64,000 nt of DNA from Thermincola carboxydiphila (GCA_016841725.1 JAENYP010000015.1:44174-108173), one strand, 5' to 3'. Counted from the first letter of the stretch, positions 18,389 through 27,558 are shown. A program made the numbers and translations. Notes: a model not told the origin generated them from the letters alone.

Positions 18389-19198
18389 TCAGTTCTCTGC
18401 TTTTAATAATAACGGCTCTTTCAGGGTTTTGACAAGCCTGTAAATGACATCATAAAATTCCGGCCTGCCAGCCCTTTCACCGATAGTTTTGACCAAAGCG
18501 CTGCCAACTATTACAGCATCACAGTATTGTGAAACTGCGGCTACCTGTTGTGGTGTTGAAATGCCAAATCCCACGGCAACCGGTATTGGGCTGGCGCTCC
18601 TTACAGCACCGGCAAATTCCTTCAGATTATCAGGAAGTCCTTCTCTTACCCCGGTAACACCGGTAAGTGACACACAGTAAATGAACCCGGAACCGCCGGC
18701 AGTAATCTGTTTTATTCTTTCTATCCCACTGGTTGGGGCCACCAGAGGAATCAGGGAAATATTTAGTAAAGATAGTTCCCGCTTCAGTTCCCCTGATTCC
18801 TCCATGGGCAAATCGGGTACTATGAACCCGTCGACACCTGAAACAGCAGCATCTGCAGCCACCTTTTCCAGGCTATAACGCAAAAGGGGATTATAATATG
18901 TCATCAGGATAATGGGAATATCGGTTTGCTGCCGCAGTTGGGCCACAGCCTCAAATATTTTTCTGAGACAGGTTCCTGACTGCAACGCCCGCTGTGAGGC
19001 CTGCTGGATCACAGGTCCGTCGGCAAGCGGGTCCGAATAAGGAACCCCGAGTTCAATGATGTCTGCGCCTGCCTTTTCCAGAGTCAATACAAGTTCCACA
19101 GTGGTTTCCAGGTCAGGGTCCCCTGCAGTTATGAAGGTAACCAGGGCTTTCCTGTTTTGACCCCGGAGCTGCGCAAATTTTCGAGATATCCGATTCAT
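18389..19198 (-). CDS. trpA: Tryptophan synthase alpha chain
   Basis: TrpA cleaves indole-3-glycerol phosphate to indole, which is channelled to TrpB. The 269-residue protein has ITAGDPDLETTVELVL, the catalytic Glu and Asp in ELGVPYSDPLADGPVIQQAS, and PDLPMEES. The ATG overlaps the trpB stop by one base and is preceded by GAGGTGAT, so it is tightly coupled to its partner subunit. Confidence 0.96.
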   Translation of the reverse strand: MNRISRKFAQLRGQNRKALVTFITAGDPDLETTVELVLTLEKAGADIIELGVPYSDPLADGPVIQQASQRALQSGTCLRKIFEAVAQLRQQTDIPIILMTYYNPLLRYSLEKVAADAAVSGVDGFIVPDLPMEESGELKRELSLLNISLIPLVAPTSGIERIKQITAGGSGFIYCVSLTGVTGVREGLPDNLKEFAGAVRSASPIPVAVGFGISTPQQVAAVSQYCDAVIVGSALVKTIGERAGRPEFYDVIYRLVKTLKEPLLLKAEN

Positions 19199-20388
19199 TA
19201 TATCACCTCCGGAATTCCGGAAACCGTATGCACATCCTTATCGCCGCGACCTGATAAATTAATAATCACGATGTCATCAGGCTGCATTTCCGGGGTCACC
19301 CTGAGACCATAGGCCAGGGCATGTGAACTCTCCAGGGCCGGGATGATGCCTTCAGTGCGGCACAGCACCCCAAAGGCCTCCAGGGCCTCGCTGTCGGAAA
19401 CACTGGTATACCGGACCCGGCCTGTTTCCTTAAGATAGCTGTGTTCCGGACCTACCCCGGGATAATCCAGCCCTGCAGAGACTGAGTGGGCTTCCAGGAT
19501 CTGTCCGTCCTCATCCTGAAGGATATAGCTGTAAGCGCCGTGGAGTACACCATGGGACCCCTTGGTAAGGGTAGCTGCATGGTAAGGGGTGTCCAGGCCG
19601 TGGCCGGCCGCTTCCACTCCAACCAGTTGCACATCCCGGTCTTCCAGAAAGGGGTAAAATATCCCGATGGCATTACTCCCGCCACCCACACAGGCAATGA
19701 TACAGTCAGGAAGGCGGCCCTCCTTTTGGAGTACCTGTTCCCGTGTCTCCTCACCGATTATCTTCTGGAAATTACGCACCATCATCGGGTAGGGGTGGGG
19801 TCCGCCAACAGAACCCAGCACGTAGAAAGTATCCCTGACATTAGTGACCCAGTCACGGATGGCTTCATTCATGGCATCCTTGAGTGTGCGGCTCCCTGAA
19901 GCAACAGGCCTGACCTCGGCTCCCAGGAGCTTCATCCGGAAAACATTCAGTTCCTGTCTGCGAATATCCTCCTCACCCATAAAAACCACGCACTCGAGTC
20001 CGAACATTGCAGCAGCGGTCGCCGTAGCGACTCCATGCTGCCCTGCACCGGTTTCGGCAATAACTCTTTTCTTGCCCATTCTCCTGGCAAGGAGCACCTG
20101 TCCTATGGTATTGTTGATCTTATGTGCACCGGTATGGTTCAGGTCTTCCCGCTTCAGATATATTTTGGCGCCTCCGCAGTGTTTAGTCAGTCTTCCGGCA
20201 AAATACAGTGGTGAAGGCCGACCCACATAATCATTGAGATAATATCTGATTTCCTCCCTGAAGGAAGAATCATTAAGTGCTTCCTGATATGCCTTTTCCA
20301 GTTCTTCGAGAGCCGGCATCAGGGTTTCGGGGACATATTTTCCGCCAAAATCGCCGTAATGTCCTCTGTTATCAGGTAATCTATACAT
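19198..20388 (-). CDS. trpB: Tryptophan synthase beta chain
   Basis: TrpB uses pyridoxal phosphate to join indole with serine. The 396-residue protein is full length, with [16 protein letters not shown] near the N terminus, the PLP lysine in [11 protein letters not shown] (about residue 88), [17 protein letters not shown], and the phosphate loop [10 protein letters not shown]. It overlaps trpF by 8 bases. Confidence 0.97.
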   Translation of the reverse strand: MYRLPDNRGHYGDFGGKYVPETLMPALEELEKAYQEALNDSSFREEIRYYLNDYVGRPSPLYFAGRLTKHCGGAKIYLKREDLNHTGAHKINNTIGQVLLARRMGKKRVIAETGAGQHGVATATAAAMFGLECVVFMGEEDIRRQELNVFRMKLLGAEVRPVASGSRTLKDAMNEAIRDWVTNVRDTFYVLGSVGGPHPYPMMVRNFQKIIGEETREQVLQKEGRLPDCIIACVGGGSNAIGIFYPFLEDRDVQLVGVEAAGHGLDTPYHAATLTKGSHGVLHGAYSYILQDEDGQILEAHSVSAGLDYPGVGPEHSYLKETGRVRYTSVSDSEALEAFGVLCRTEGIIPALESSHALAYGLRVTPEMQPDDIVIINLSGRGDKDVHTVSGIPEVI

Positions 20389-20998
20389 TTTTCAGCCCCC
20401 TAACGCTCGCTATAAATGCCTCTATTTTATGCAAATCCTTTTCCCCGCAGGTTTCCACTCCACTGCTGACATCTACTCCAAATGGCTTTGCCGCCCCGAT
20501 AGCCCGGCAGACGTTCTCCGGGGTCAGGCCTCCTGCCAGCAGAATTCTGCCATAAGCTGTCCCGCCCAGAGCCGTATTCCAGTCAAAAACCTTCCCTGTG
20601 CCGCCCGCTGCCCCGGGAACATAAGTATCCAGGACGAACATTTCCACACAATCTTGAAAACAGGCCATATCCTCCAGGGAATTTTTATCTTTAATCCTAA
20701 TGCCCTTAATTACCGGGACAGATATCTCCCGGCATTGTTCAGGTGTTTCCCGGCCGTGAAGCTGAACCATGTCCAGCCCGCAAAATTCTGTTATTTCATT
20801 TATCAGTGAGTGGTCTTCATTAACAAAAACTCCGACCTTACTTACAGCTGAAGGGAGTTCGCGGATAATTCCCCTGGCCTGTTGCGGAGTAACCCTTCTG
20901 GTGCTTTCCGCAAAAACAAATCCCAGCAGGTCAGCACCCTGTTCTGCTGCAAAGACGGCGCTTTTGACATCATTCAAACCACATATTTTTATAATCAT
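20381..20998 (-). CDS. trpF: Phosphoribosylanthranilate isomerase
   Basis: TrpF converts phosphoribosylanthranilate to CdRP. The 205-residue barrel begins [20 protein letters not shown] with the catalytic Cys in KICGL, and has [10 protein letters not shown] and the later [11 protein letters not shown] phosphate site. Its start overlaps the trpC stop in an ATGA arrangement. Confidence 0.95.
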   Translation of the reverse strand: MIIKICGLNDVKSAVFAAEQGADLLGFVFAESTRRVTPQQARGIIRELPSAVSKVGVFVNEDHSLINEITEFCGLDMVQLHGRETPEQCREISVPVIKGIRIKDKNSLEDMACFQDCVEMFVLDTYVPGAAGGTGKVFDWNTALGGTAYGRILLAGGLTPENVCRAIGAAKPFGVDVSSGVETCGEKDLHKIEAFIASVRGLKNV

Positions 20999-21813
20999 AT
21001 CATTGCATTCCCCAGCAGCTGCCTTATTTTAACAGCAATATCATTTTCTCTCATCAGGGCTTCACCCACCAGCATGGCATGAACCCCATGCCCCTTAAGT
21101 CTGAGCACATCTTCCCCGGTATTAATCCCGCTTTCACTGACAACCGTCACTGTCTTATCATTAATCATGTTTCTCAGCCTGAAGGTGGTTTCCAGGTCAG
21201 TCTCGAAAGTCTGCAGGTTGCGGTTATTGATCCCAATTAACTTTACTTCCAGGCCCAGGGCTCTTTCCAGTTCGTCTTCTGTATGGACCTCCACCAGGCA
21301 TTCCAGGCCCAGGAAACCGGCGTACTCTATTAGTTCTGCAGCCTGCCCGTCACTGAGGATGGCCATTATCAGGAGCACCGCATCAGCTCCCAGCAGTTTA
21401 GCCTCAAAAAGCTGATACGGATCTATAATAAAGTCTTTTCTGAGTAACGGCAGGTCTGTTGTTTTCCTGACATCACTGAGATAGTCCGGGCTCCCCTGGA
21501 AGAAATCCCTGTCAGTAAGCACAGATATGGCAGAAGCTCCGGAAGCTGTATAGGTCCGCGCTATTTCCCGGTGGTCGAAGCTGCCGCGAATCAGACCCTT
21601 TGACGGTGAGGCTTTTTTGATTTCTGCAATCAGGGCCACTTCTCCGTCTTTTCTCAACCCAGAGGCAAACCCTGTCTCCCGGCAATATGATCCGGTCCCG
21701 TTTTCATTTAAAAGGCCGCACTTCACCTTAATTTCAGCAAAGGGGACAAGCCGCTTGAGTTCATCCAGTTCAATTTTCTTTTTGGCAACTATTCTATCAA
21801 GAATCACTGTCAT
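20995..21813 (-). CDS. trpC: Indole-3-glycerol phosphate synthase
   Basis: TrpC closes the indole ring from CdRP. The 272-residue protein has ALIAEIKKASPSKGLIRGSF near residue 55, LLRKDFIIDPYQLFEAKLLG, IGINNRNLQTFETDLE and VVSESGI, all family signatures. It overlaps trpD by four bases. Confidence 0.96.
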   Translation of the reverse strand: MTVILDRIVAKKKIELDELKRLVPFAEIKVKCGLLNENGTGSYCRETGFASGLRKDGEVALIAEIKKASPSKGLIRGSFDHREIARTYTASGASAISVLTDRDFFQGSPDYLSDVRKTTDLPLLRKDFIIDPYQLFEAKLLGADAVLLIMAILSDGQAAELIEYAGFLGLECLVEVHTEDELERALGLEVKLIGINNRNLQTFETDLETTFRLRNMINDKTVTVVSESGINTGEDVLRLKGHGVHAMLVGEALMRENDIAVKIRQLLGNAMI

Positions 21814-22856
21814 CCTACCTTTGCTGCAGTTATATCCATACCTGTAAAAGAATTGCTGAATTCCTTCAGCTCATTAAGCTTTCTTATGGCCGCCCCGGAG
21901 TCAATTACCAAAGCTGCCTGTTGAATTCCTTCCGTAATTGACGGCACAGCGCCTGCAGCCAGCAGGGCCACAGCCGAATTCAGCAGCACAATATCCCTCC
22001 CGGGGCCGGTTTCCCCGCTCAGAATCCTTAAAGTGATGGCAGCATTATCCTCTGCTGTGCCACCCTTGAGATCCTCTATTGAAGCATAATTAATGCCATA
22101 TTCCTTTGGATCGAGGCTGTAGGTGACCACTTCTCCATTTCTGACTTCACTGACCCTGCTCGGTCCGATAGTAGATATTTCGTCAAGCCCTCCGGCGCCG
22201 TGAACCACAAATGCCGTTCTGGTGCCAAGATTGGCCAGGACACCTGCCATTACCTCGGTCAGGGACGGGTCATAGACCCCAAGTATCTGTACCTGGGCTC
22301 CGGCCGGATTTGTCAGGGGCCCCAGGATATTGAAAACTGTCCTGATTCCTATTTCCCTCCTGGGACCAATGGCATATTTCATGGCCCCATGGAGTGCAGG
22401 GGCAAACAGGAAACCGATCCCGGCCTTGTCGATACAATCCCCTGCCTGTTCCGGTGTCAGGTTGATATTGATCCCCAGTGCTTCCAGAACATCAGCACTC
22501 CCGCTCCGGCTGGAAACCGAACGGTTGCCGTGTTTGGCCACAGGGATTCCGGCTCCGGCAGTAACAAAGGCCACAGTAGTGGAAATATTGAAGGTGTGGG
22601 AGCCGTCACCACCGGTGCCGCAGGTATCCACTACAAACGGATGTCCTGTCCTCACCGGGGTGGCCTTGTTGCGCATCACCCGGGCAAACCCTGTAATCTC
22701 GGCTACAGTTTCACCCTTAATCCTGAGAGCGGTAATCAATGCAGCTATCTGTGCATCTGTGGCTTTTCCGCTCATGACCTCTTCCATCAGCGCAACAGCC
22801 TCTGCCTCACTCAGGTTCTGACCACCTACAACCCGGTCAATTGCATTCTTAATCAT
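21810..22856 (-). CDS. trpD: Anthranilate phosphoribosyltransferase
   Basis: TrpD adds phosphoribosyl to anthranilate. The 348-residue protein carries VDTCGTGGDGSHTFNISTT (PRPP binding), KHGNRSVSSRSGSADVLEALG and PLTNPAGAQVQILGVY. The ribosome binding site GGAGGAGAG lies inside a run of six (G/U)AG triplets (22857-22884), suggesting translational control by TRAP. It is separated from trpG by 406 bases, unlike the tightly packed rest of the operon, because of an inserted foldback element. Confidence 0.96.
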   Translation of the reverse strand: MIKNAIDRVVGGQNLSEAEAVALMEEVMSGKATDAQIAALITALRIKGETVAEITGFARVMRNKATPVRTGHPFVVDTCGTGGDGSHTFNISTTVAFVTAGAGIPVAKHGNRSVSSRSGSADVLEALGININLTPEQAGDCIDKAGIGFLFAPALHGAMKYAIGPRREIGIRTVFNILGPLTNPAGAQVQILGVYDPSLTEVMAGVLANLGTRTAFVVHGAGGLDEISTIGPSRVSEVRNGEVVTYSLDPKEYGINYASIEDLKGGTAEDNAAITLRILSGETGPGRDIVLLNSAVALLAAGAVPSITEGIQQAALVIDSGAAIRKLNELKEFSNSFTGMDITAAKVG

Positions 22857-22884
22857 CTCATCTCTCCTCCTCTAAGCTAAACTC
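22857..22884 (-). promoter_or_regulatory. Candidate TRAP-binding site over the trpD ribosome binding site
   Basis: In the mRNA six triplets GAG, UAG, UAG, GAG, GAG, GAG follow each other with exactly two bases between each (complement triplets at 22882, 22877, 22872, 22867, 22862 and 22857), ending immediately before the trpD ATG. They include the Shine-Dalgarno. In Bacillus, TRAP binding to such triplets blocks ribosome access. Purine-rich ribosome binding sites can mimic part of this, but six in phase is striking. A small hairpin ACATAA/TTATGT lies just upstream. Confidence 0.55.
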
Positions 22885-22968
22885 GACATAATTCCCTTAT
22901 GTTGAAGGTTCTGTGCCTTAGACCCTTATTTATGCCTTGGACCTGTTTTATTTTTTATTATGGGCTCT

Positions 22969-23270
22969 GGAAATGACCGTGGAATATGGTGAGGTATTGT
23001 ATAAGATTTTCCTTGCCCTGCCGCCGTTATGAGTCTTGCTGCAGATCACAGGCAACCAGGCAGGGAGTCCCCGGATGTCCGAAGATGGCGAAAGCCGCCG
23101 GTAAGTTTTGGCCTGCCAAAACGAGAGGCGGCCATCCTGTGAGAAATACCCCATGAGCCATCAAGTTCGGGGACGCTGCCTTGTTGCCGGGGAGTGGCAG
23201 CTTAGACTCATAGGCGGCAGGGCGGAAAATCGTTACAATAGCTCACCATATTCCATTCTCGGTCATTTCC
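22969..23270. repeat. 302-bp foldback (MITE-like) element between trpG and trpD
   Basis: The two ends are inverted copies starting GGAAATGACC. Reading inward from either end gives the same succession of blocks (GGAATATGGTGAG, TATTGTA, GATTTTCC, CCCTGCCGCC, TATGAGTC) with small gaps, and similarity continues less clearly to the centre at TTTTGGCCTGCCAAAA near 23105-23120. No transposase is encoded. The right end contains the trpG stop codon. The remaining bases to trpD (22857-22968) hold the TRAP-like site and no gene. Confidence 0.8.
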
Positions 23271-23838
23271 CATAGCCCATATCAAGAAAATTCTTCAACA
23301 ATGTCTTGCCATGTTCGGTAAGGATGGATTCGGGGTGGAACTGGACTCCTTCAACAATAAATTCTCTGTGCCTCAGGCCCATAATCTCACCCGCTTCGGT
23401 CCAGGCGCTTATTTCGAAGCAGTCCGGAAGTGTTTTTCTCTCAACAATCAGAGAATGATACCTGGTCGCAGTAAAGGGTGAAGGCAGTCCTGCAAAAACT
23501 GTTTTCCCATCATGGTGTATCAGTGAGGTCTTCCCGTGCATCAGGTTTTCCGCCCTGATTACATTGCCTCCGTATACCTGGCCTATTGACTGGTGCCCCA
23601 GGCAGACCCCGAGGATGGGAATTTTCCCGCCAAGCCGTTCAATTAACTCCAGAGATATCCCGGCTTCATTGGGAGTACAGGGACCCGGTGAAATAACAAT
23701 ATGCCCTGGATTCAAGTCCTCGACTTCTGCAGCCGAAATTTTGTCATTGCGGTAAACCCTGATATCCTCACCCAACTCACCCAGGTACTGTACCAGGTTA
23801 AAGGTAAAGGAATCGTAATTGTCTATCATTAATATCAT
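23263..23838 (-). CDS. trpG: Anthranilate synthase glutamine amidotransferase component
   Basis: TrpG supplies ammonia from glutamine to TrpE; in many Firmicutes it also serves para-aminobenzoate synthesis. The 191-residue protein has [35 protein letters not shown], the catalytic Cys in [10 protein letters not shown] and the catalytic His and Glu in [15 protein letters not shown] at 23838 is chosen because GAGGAGG at the end of trpE lies upstream at correct spacing. The last codons GGG AAA TGA are part of the terminal repeat of the adjacent foldback element. Confidence 0.95.
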   Translation of the reverse strand: MILMIDNYDSFTFNLVQYLGELGEDIRVYRNDKISAAEVEDLNPGHIVISPGPCTPNEAGISLELIERLGGKIPILGVCLGHQSIGQVYGGNVIRAENLMHGKTSLIHHDGKTVFAGLPSPFTATRYHSLIVERKTLPDCFEISAWTEAGEIMGLRHREFIVEGVQFHPESILTEHGKTLLKNFLDMGYGK

Positions 23839-23839
23839 T

Positions 23840-25303
23840 TCAGCCAACCTCCTCAAGAGTTAAAGTCTCCAGCAGAGCCATGGCTTTATTTATGGTTTCC
23901 TGGTACTCCCTTTCAGGATCGGAATCGGCAACAATTCCGGCTCCTGCCTGCACATAAGTCATCCCGTTGTGCACCAGAATAGTCCTGATTGTAATACAGG
24001 TATCCATATTTCCCGTAAACCCAAAGTACCCGATAGCCCCGGCATAAACCCCTCTTCGCACTGGTTCAAGTTCCTCGATTATCTCCATGGCCCGAATTTT
24101 AGGGGCTCCGGAAACAGTTCCGGCAGGGAAACATGCCTCCAGGGCATCAAACACCGTTCTCCCGGGAAGAAGGCGGCCGCTGACTGTGGACACAATATGC
24201 ATCACGTGGGAATACCGCTGTACCTCCATAAAGCCGTTTATATTAATACTACCATAATCGCAGACCTTCCCCAAGTCATTTCTGCCAAGGTCGACAAGCA
24301 TGATGTGTTCGGCTTTTTCCTTGGCGTCTGCCAGAAGTTCTATCCCCAGCGCCTCATCCTCGGCTGCTGTCCTGCCTCTCGGTCTGGTACCGGCTATAGG
24401 GCAGGTCTGTACATTGTCGTCTTCCACCCTGACCAGCATCTCCGGGGATGAACCAATGATAACGGTTTCACCGAAGTTGAGATAATACATGTAAGGTGCC
24501 GGGTTTATTGTTCTCAAAGCCCGGTAGATATCAAATGGTTCACTCCTGAGTGGGGTTTTCAGTCTCTGGGAAAGCACCACCTGAAAAACATCCCCGGCTC
24601 TTATATACTCTTTGGCCTGTTCAACGTGATTCATAAATTCCTGTTTGGACATATTGGAATCAATCTCACTGCAGCCGCATTTCTTTACCTGATATCTGCC
24701 GGTTTTTGCAGGTGCCTTGATGATGTTCCGGACATCCCTGATCCTGTCAATGGCATCATTATATGCAGCTTCAGGTGTGGCTCCCGGCTGGGTATTGCAG
24801 ACTATTTTTATCTTGTGCCTGACATGGTCAAATACAAGTACCAGGCGGGTGATTACAAAATGGCAGTCAGGCAGGTCAAGGTCTTTAAGCGTATCTTCCG
24901 GGAGGTTTTCCAGGTGTCTGACCACATCGTAACCGAAGTAACCGACAGCTCCCCCGTAAAACCTGGGCAGCCCCTCAATTTTAGGCGCCTGATAGCGGTC
25001 CATAATAAGTTTCAGGATATCCAGCGGACCTCCGGGAATCCTCACCTGATTACCCTTTTCCTCTATTATTCCGCTGCCGTTTTCATAGCGGTAATTCACC
25101 ATTGGCTCCAGCCCGATAAAGGAATACCTGGCGAGGTTTTCACCACCCTCTACACTTTCCAGCATGTATGTATAATCTTCATGACAGACCTTTTTGAAAA
25201 TGGATACAGTTGTTTCCATATCAACAACCATTTCGGTGTAGACAGGAATCAGGTTATATTTTTTACTGAGGTCCATATATTCATCACAGTCAGGGTATAT
25301 CAT
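23840..25303 (-). CDS. trpE: Anthranilate synthase component I
   Basis: TrpE makes anthranilate from chorismate, the first step of tryptophan synthesis. The 487-residue protein has the tryptophan-feedback motif LLES-like segment [18 protein letters not shown] near the N terminus, PSEP-type region [32 protein letters not shown] and [22 protein letters not shown] at 25303 (MIYPDCDEY) matches the family start; an in-frame GTG five codons earlier is possible. Preceded by a complete TRAP-type attenuator. Confidence 0.96.
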   Translation of the reverse strand: MIYPDCDEYMDLSKKYNLIPVYTEMVVDMETTVSIFKKVCHEDYTYMLESVEGGENLARYSFIGLEPMVNYRYENGSGIIEEKGNQVRIPGGPLDILKLIMDRYQAPKIEGLPRFYGGAVGYFGYDVVRHLENLPEDTLKDLDLPDCHFVITRLVLVFDHVRHKIKIVCNTQPGATPEAAYNDAIDRIRDVRNIIKAPAKTGRYQVKKCGCSEIDSNMSKQEFMNHVEQAKEYIRAGDVFQVVLSQRLKTPLRSEPFDIYRALRTINPAPYMYYLNFGETVIIGSSPEMLVRVEDDNVQTCPIAGTRPRGRTAAEDEALGIELLADAKEKAEHIMLVDLGRNDLGKVCDYGSININGFMEVQRYSHVMHIVSTVSGRLLPGRTVFDALEACFPAGTVSGAPKIRAMEIIEELEPVRRGVYAGAIGYFGFTGNMDTCITIRTILVHNGMTYVQAGAGIVADSDPEREYQETINKAMALLETLTLEEVG

Positions 25304-25338
25304 TATTAACGGTCCCACCTTTCTCTGCCTGAAAAACG

Positions 25339-25368
25339 CAAAAAACCGGTACTCAAATGAGTACCGGT
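25339..25368 (-). terminator. Intrinsic terminator of the trp leader (attenuator)
   Basis: On the minus strand a 10-bp stem ACCGGTACTC/GAGTACCGGT (25345-25368) is followed by TTTTTTGCGTTTTT, and it lies about 40 bases before trpE. An alternative antiterminator is possible: AUGAGU at 25395-25390, part of the last TRAP triplet, can pair with ACUCAU at 25362-25357, and GGUA at 25382-25379 with UACC at 25369-25366. The two structures exclude each other. Confidence 0.85.
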
Positions 25369-25390
25369 ATCTTAATTATACCCAGCAAAA

Positions 25391-25450
25391 CTCATCTCAG
25401 CTCATCTCAGCTCATCTTTTGGTTTCTCTCTGCTCTGCTAAACTAAACTA
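25391..25450 (-). promoter_or_regulatory. TRAP-binding site in the trpE leader
   Basis: The leader RNA contains UAG, UAG, UAG, GAG, GAG with two-base spacers (25450 to 25428), nine other bases, then AAG, GAG, GAG, GAG, GAG, GAG with two-base spacers (25418 to 25391). That is ten perfect (G/U)AG triplets and one AAG, eleven in total, equal to the subunit number of the TRAP ring. The last triplet overlaps the antiterminator. The mtrB gene for TRAP is not in this window. Confidence 0.85.
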
Positions 25451-25475
25451 TCTTTTCAAAATCCTTATTGTATAC

Positions 25476-25505
25476 AATATATCACGGACAAATTTAGTGT
25501 GTCAA
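25476..25505 (-). promoter_or_regulatory. trp operon promoter
   Basis: On the minus strand TTGACA (25500-25505) is followed after 18 bases by TATATT (25476-25481). The start of transcription would be near 25469, giving a leader of about 165 bases before trpE that contains the TRAP triplets and the terminator. Confidence 0.7.
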
Positions 25506-25510
25506 TGTTT

Positions 25511-25885
25511 TTATTTATCCATCAGGTCAGGTCTCAGAACTGCGGCCTCACCCAGGTACTGGTGTTTTATCTCCTCCTGGGTCTTAGATGTATTTACATG
25601 CATCAAAACCCTTATCAGCCTGGGCATTCTGCCGGGTACATCGATTTCCCTGGCACACAGCAGAGGCACCAGTGTCCAGCCCATTCTCCTGGCCGCAGTG
25701 GCCGGAAATTCGGCATTCAGATCCGGAGTGGTAGTTAAAAAAACACTGGCAATATCCCCGGTGTTTATCTCATTTTCCTCTACAATTCTCCTGAGAAGCT
25801 CCTCGGTCCCACTAAATATTTCTTCTGCCGTATTCTCCCTAACCGCAATCGCTCCTCTGATGCCGCGAACCAATTTCTCTCCCAT
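25511..25885 (-). CDS. aroH: Chorismate mutase, AroH type
   Basis: A monofunctional AroH-class chorismate mutase that turns chorismate into prephenate, feeding tyrA. The 124-residue protein has VRGIRGAIAVRENTAEEI, VFLTTTPDLNAEFPATAARRMGW and ALRVLMHVNT-like end IRVLMHVNTSKTQEEI, typical of the trimeric Bacillus enzyme. The second ATG (25885) is chosen because AAGGAGG lies 9 bases before it and abuts the first ATG. It is upstream of the trp promoter and so is not under the trp attenuator. Confidence 0.93.
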   Translation of the reverse strand: MGEKLVRGIRGAIAVRENTAEEIFSGTEELLRRIVEENEINTGDIASVFLTTTPDLNAEFPATAARRMGWTLVPLLCAREIDVPGRMPRLIRVLMHVNTSKTQEEIKHQYLGEAAVLRPDLMDK

Positions 25886-25922
25886 AAATACCATCCTCCT
25901 TGGTGCTTTGCTTTATTAATTA

Positions 25923-26342
25923 CTACGATACTGCGCGATGTCCCAGTCCAATCGATACCTCGTCCAGGTGCAGGAGCCCGATTCCAAAAAACACGGCAAC
26001 AGTTATGTGGTCATTCTGGTGAGCAATCCCTATTTTCCCGCCGACATTCAACCCTATAGCCTTTGGCATTATTTGGCTCAATGCCTCCCTGGTAGCCCCG
26101 GCTACTGCCCCTTCATCGGTATGGGTATCTTTGATAACTCCCTCTCTCTTGGCAGCCACCACCGCGCGCTCAACGATCTTCTTGACTGAGGTGATAAATT
26201 CCCCGCCGTAATCAACAGCAGCAGTCTTTATCCCTTCGGCGGCATATCTCTTCTGCAGGGCCTTCTCTTCTTCCCTGCTTTCTGTAAGAGCCATTTTTAT
26301 AGCCACCCCTGCAGTTTTCCTGCTCCCGGTATGGTTTGACAC
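25923..26342 (-). CDS. HutP-family RNA-binding regulator
   Basis: The 139-residue protein resembles HutP, the histidine- and metal-dependent RNA-binding antiterminator of the Bacillus hut operon (GSRKTAGVAIKMALTESREEE, VGGKIGIAHQNDHITVAVFFGIGLLHLDEVSIGLGHRAV). It has a GTG start with AGGGGG 8 bases upstream. No histidine-use genes are nearby; instead it is next to aroH and the trp operon, 37 bases from aroH. Many Clostridia carry HutP homologues without hut genes, and their target RNA is unknown. Confidence 0.82.
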   Translation of the reverse strand: MSNHTGSRKTAGVAIKMALTESREEEKALQKRYAAEGIKTAAVDYGGEFITSVKKIVERAVVAAKREGVIKDTHTDEGAVAGATREALSQIMPKAIGLNVGGKIGIAHQNDHITVAVFFGIGLLHLDEVSIGLGHRAVS

Positions 26343-26360
26343 CTAGAATTCCCCCTAATT

Positions 26361-26389
26361 AAAATACTCCCCCGGAAGGGGAGTATTTT
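26361..26389 (-). terminator. Bidirectional hairpin terminator
   Basis: A 12-bp stem AAAATACTCCCC/GGGGAGTATTTT with a 5-base loop, with T-rich flanks on both strands. It lies between the DUF502 gene and the HutP-family gene and probably ends the DUF502 transcript. Confidence 0.8.
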
Positions 26390-26467
26390 GGTTTCCCTTA
26401 ATTCCTGACCTGTCTTACTGCCTATTTTATTACAATTATAATACATGGTTTTTTAAAATGCAATCAA

Positions 26468-27019
26468 TCAGGCCTTTTTGCCGCCGGAGACCCCGCCGGA
26501 AACAAGAAATGCCATCACATCGGCGCTGTCTGCATTTATGGGCATAATTCGTTCCCTGGGCAAAACCAGCAGGTTTCCGGCAAAGTTATACGACTGGGGC
26601 AGGTAAACAGCAACATGATCATTAAGCCCCAGGTCAGCCAGGCTTTCCTTTGTAATGAAGCCAATCACCTTCACCGCGCCGTCGCCGGAAAGACTGACTG
26701 CAACCGGTTTGTTAAAACTCTTCTTGTCACCTACAAAAGCCCCGATGAGGTCCTTGATAGAACCGTAAAGCAGTTTTACCAGCGGCAGCCTGGTGAACAG
26801 CCGTTCCACCAGCTCAAAGAGCTTTTTGGTGAAAATGTTTGAGGCCAGAAAACCGATTAAGGTTATTATGGCAACAGTAACCAAAAAACCTAAACCGGGA
26901 ATAGGAATCCTTAACAGACCGTCAATTTTTTTGAACAGGACAAATACTATGTACAAAGATAGCGCCACAGGCACCAGGATAATCAGACCTTCAAAGAAGT
27001 ATTTGGCAATGCGTTTCAT
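26468..27019 (-). CDS. DUF502 family membrane protein
   Basis: A 183-residue protein with two N-terminal membrane segments (about residues 8-30 and 43-65, LGFLVTVAIITLIGFLASNI) and a soluble part with KLLYGSIKDLIGAF and LVLPRERIMPINADSADVMAFLVSGG, the DUF502 signature. Function is not established. An ATG with GGAGCT upstream begins it. It is 31 bases after a small membrane protein gene, probably one unit. Confidence 0.88.
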   Translation of the reverse strand: MKRIAKYFFEGLIILVPVALSLYIVFVLFKKIDGLLRIPIPGLGFLVTVAIITLIGFLASNIFTKKLFELVERLFTRLPLVKLLYGSIKDLIGAFVGDKKSFNKPVAVSLSGDGAVKVIGFITKESLADLGLNDHVAVYLPQSYNFAGNLLVLPRERIMPINADSADVMAFLVSGGVSGGKKA

Positions 27020-27050
27020 AATGTATCAGCTCCAGTTTCATTTGTTTCAT

Positions 27051-27284
27051 CTAGTTGGAACCCTGCTTCAGGGTTGAATAGTTCATTAACCAGTATATAA
27101 ACATTCCAATTACAGGCAGTGAGAAAGCTACTGCCCCCCATATCATGGGGGTAAGACCCAGGGCTGACCGTTTCAGGGTCCTGGCATCCTTGTAGACAAT
27201 AATGCTTACCGCAAAATGTGCCGCTGTTAATATCAGCAGCCATAGCATAAACAGCACCTCAAAAGAAAATCCGGCAACAAGCAT
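27051..27284 (-). CDS. Small membrane protein, PLDc_N-like
   Basis: A 77-residue protein with two clear hydrophobic helices (about 6-30 and 45-68) joined by a short basic loop IVYKDARTLKRSALG, reminiscent of the PLDc_N membrane anchor module found alone or before phospholipase D domains. GGAGAAGGGGG precedes the ATG. Function unknown. Confidence 0.65.
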   Translation of the reverse strand: MLVAGFSFEVLFMLWLLILTAAHFAVSIIVYKDARTLKRSALGLTPMIWGAVAFSLPVIGMFIYWLMNYSTLKQGSN

Positions 27285-27558
27285 ATTAACCCCCTTCTCC
27301 TCAACAGGCTTTTCTGGATAAATTTTCTTTGTATAAAGTATACCTTCCTGCTAACACATTTAACCATTTTTCGAATAGGAGCGGCTCTTAAGACAATATA
27401 AGGTTTATTCAACACCTGGCCCGGTTTTCCTGCCAGGTTGTGAAAGAAGGAAACGCCGGCAAAAGTTAACCGCTTTTAGCAGGAAAGGCTATTGCTATCA
27501 GAGAAGTATACAAAGAGTCATTATTTGGATGGAATTACTAATAAAGGGGGAGTTTTCT

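Noticed and set aside
22948..23154. A 68-codon minus-strand frame
   Set aside because: It lies entirely within or next to the foldback element; no ribosome binding site or recognisable protein.
25339..25505. T-box or leader-peptide control of trpE
   Set aside because: No T-box antiterminator sequence and no short frame with Trp codons; the triplet array explains the leader better.
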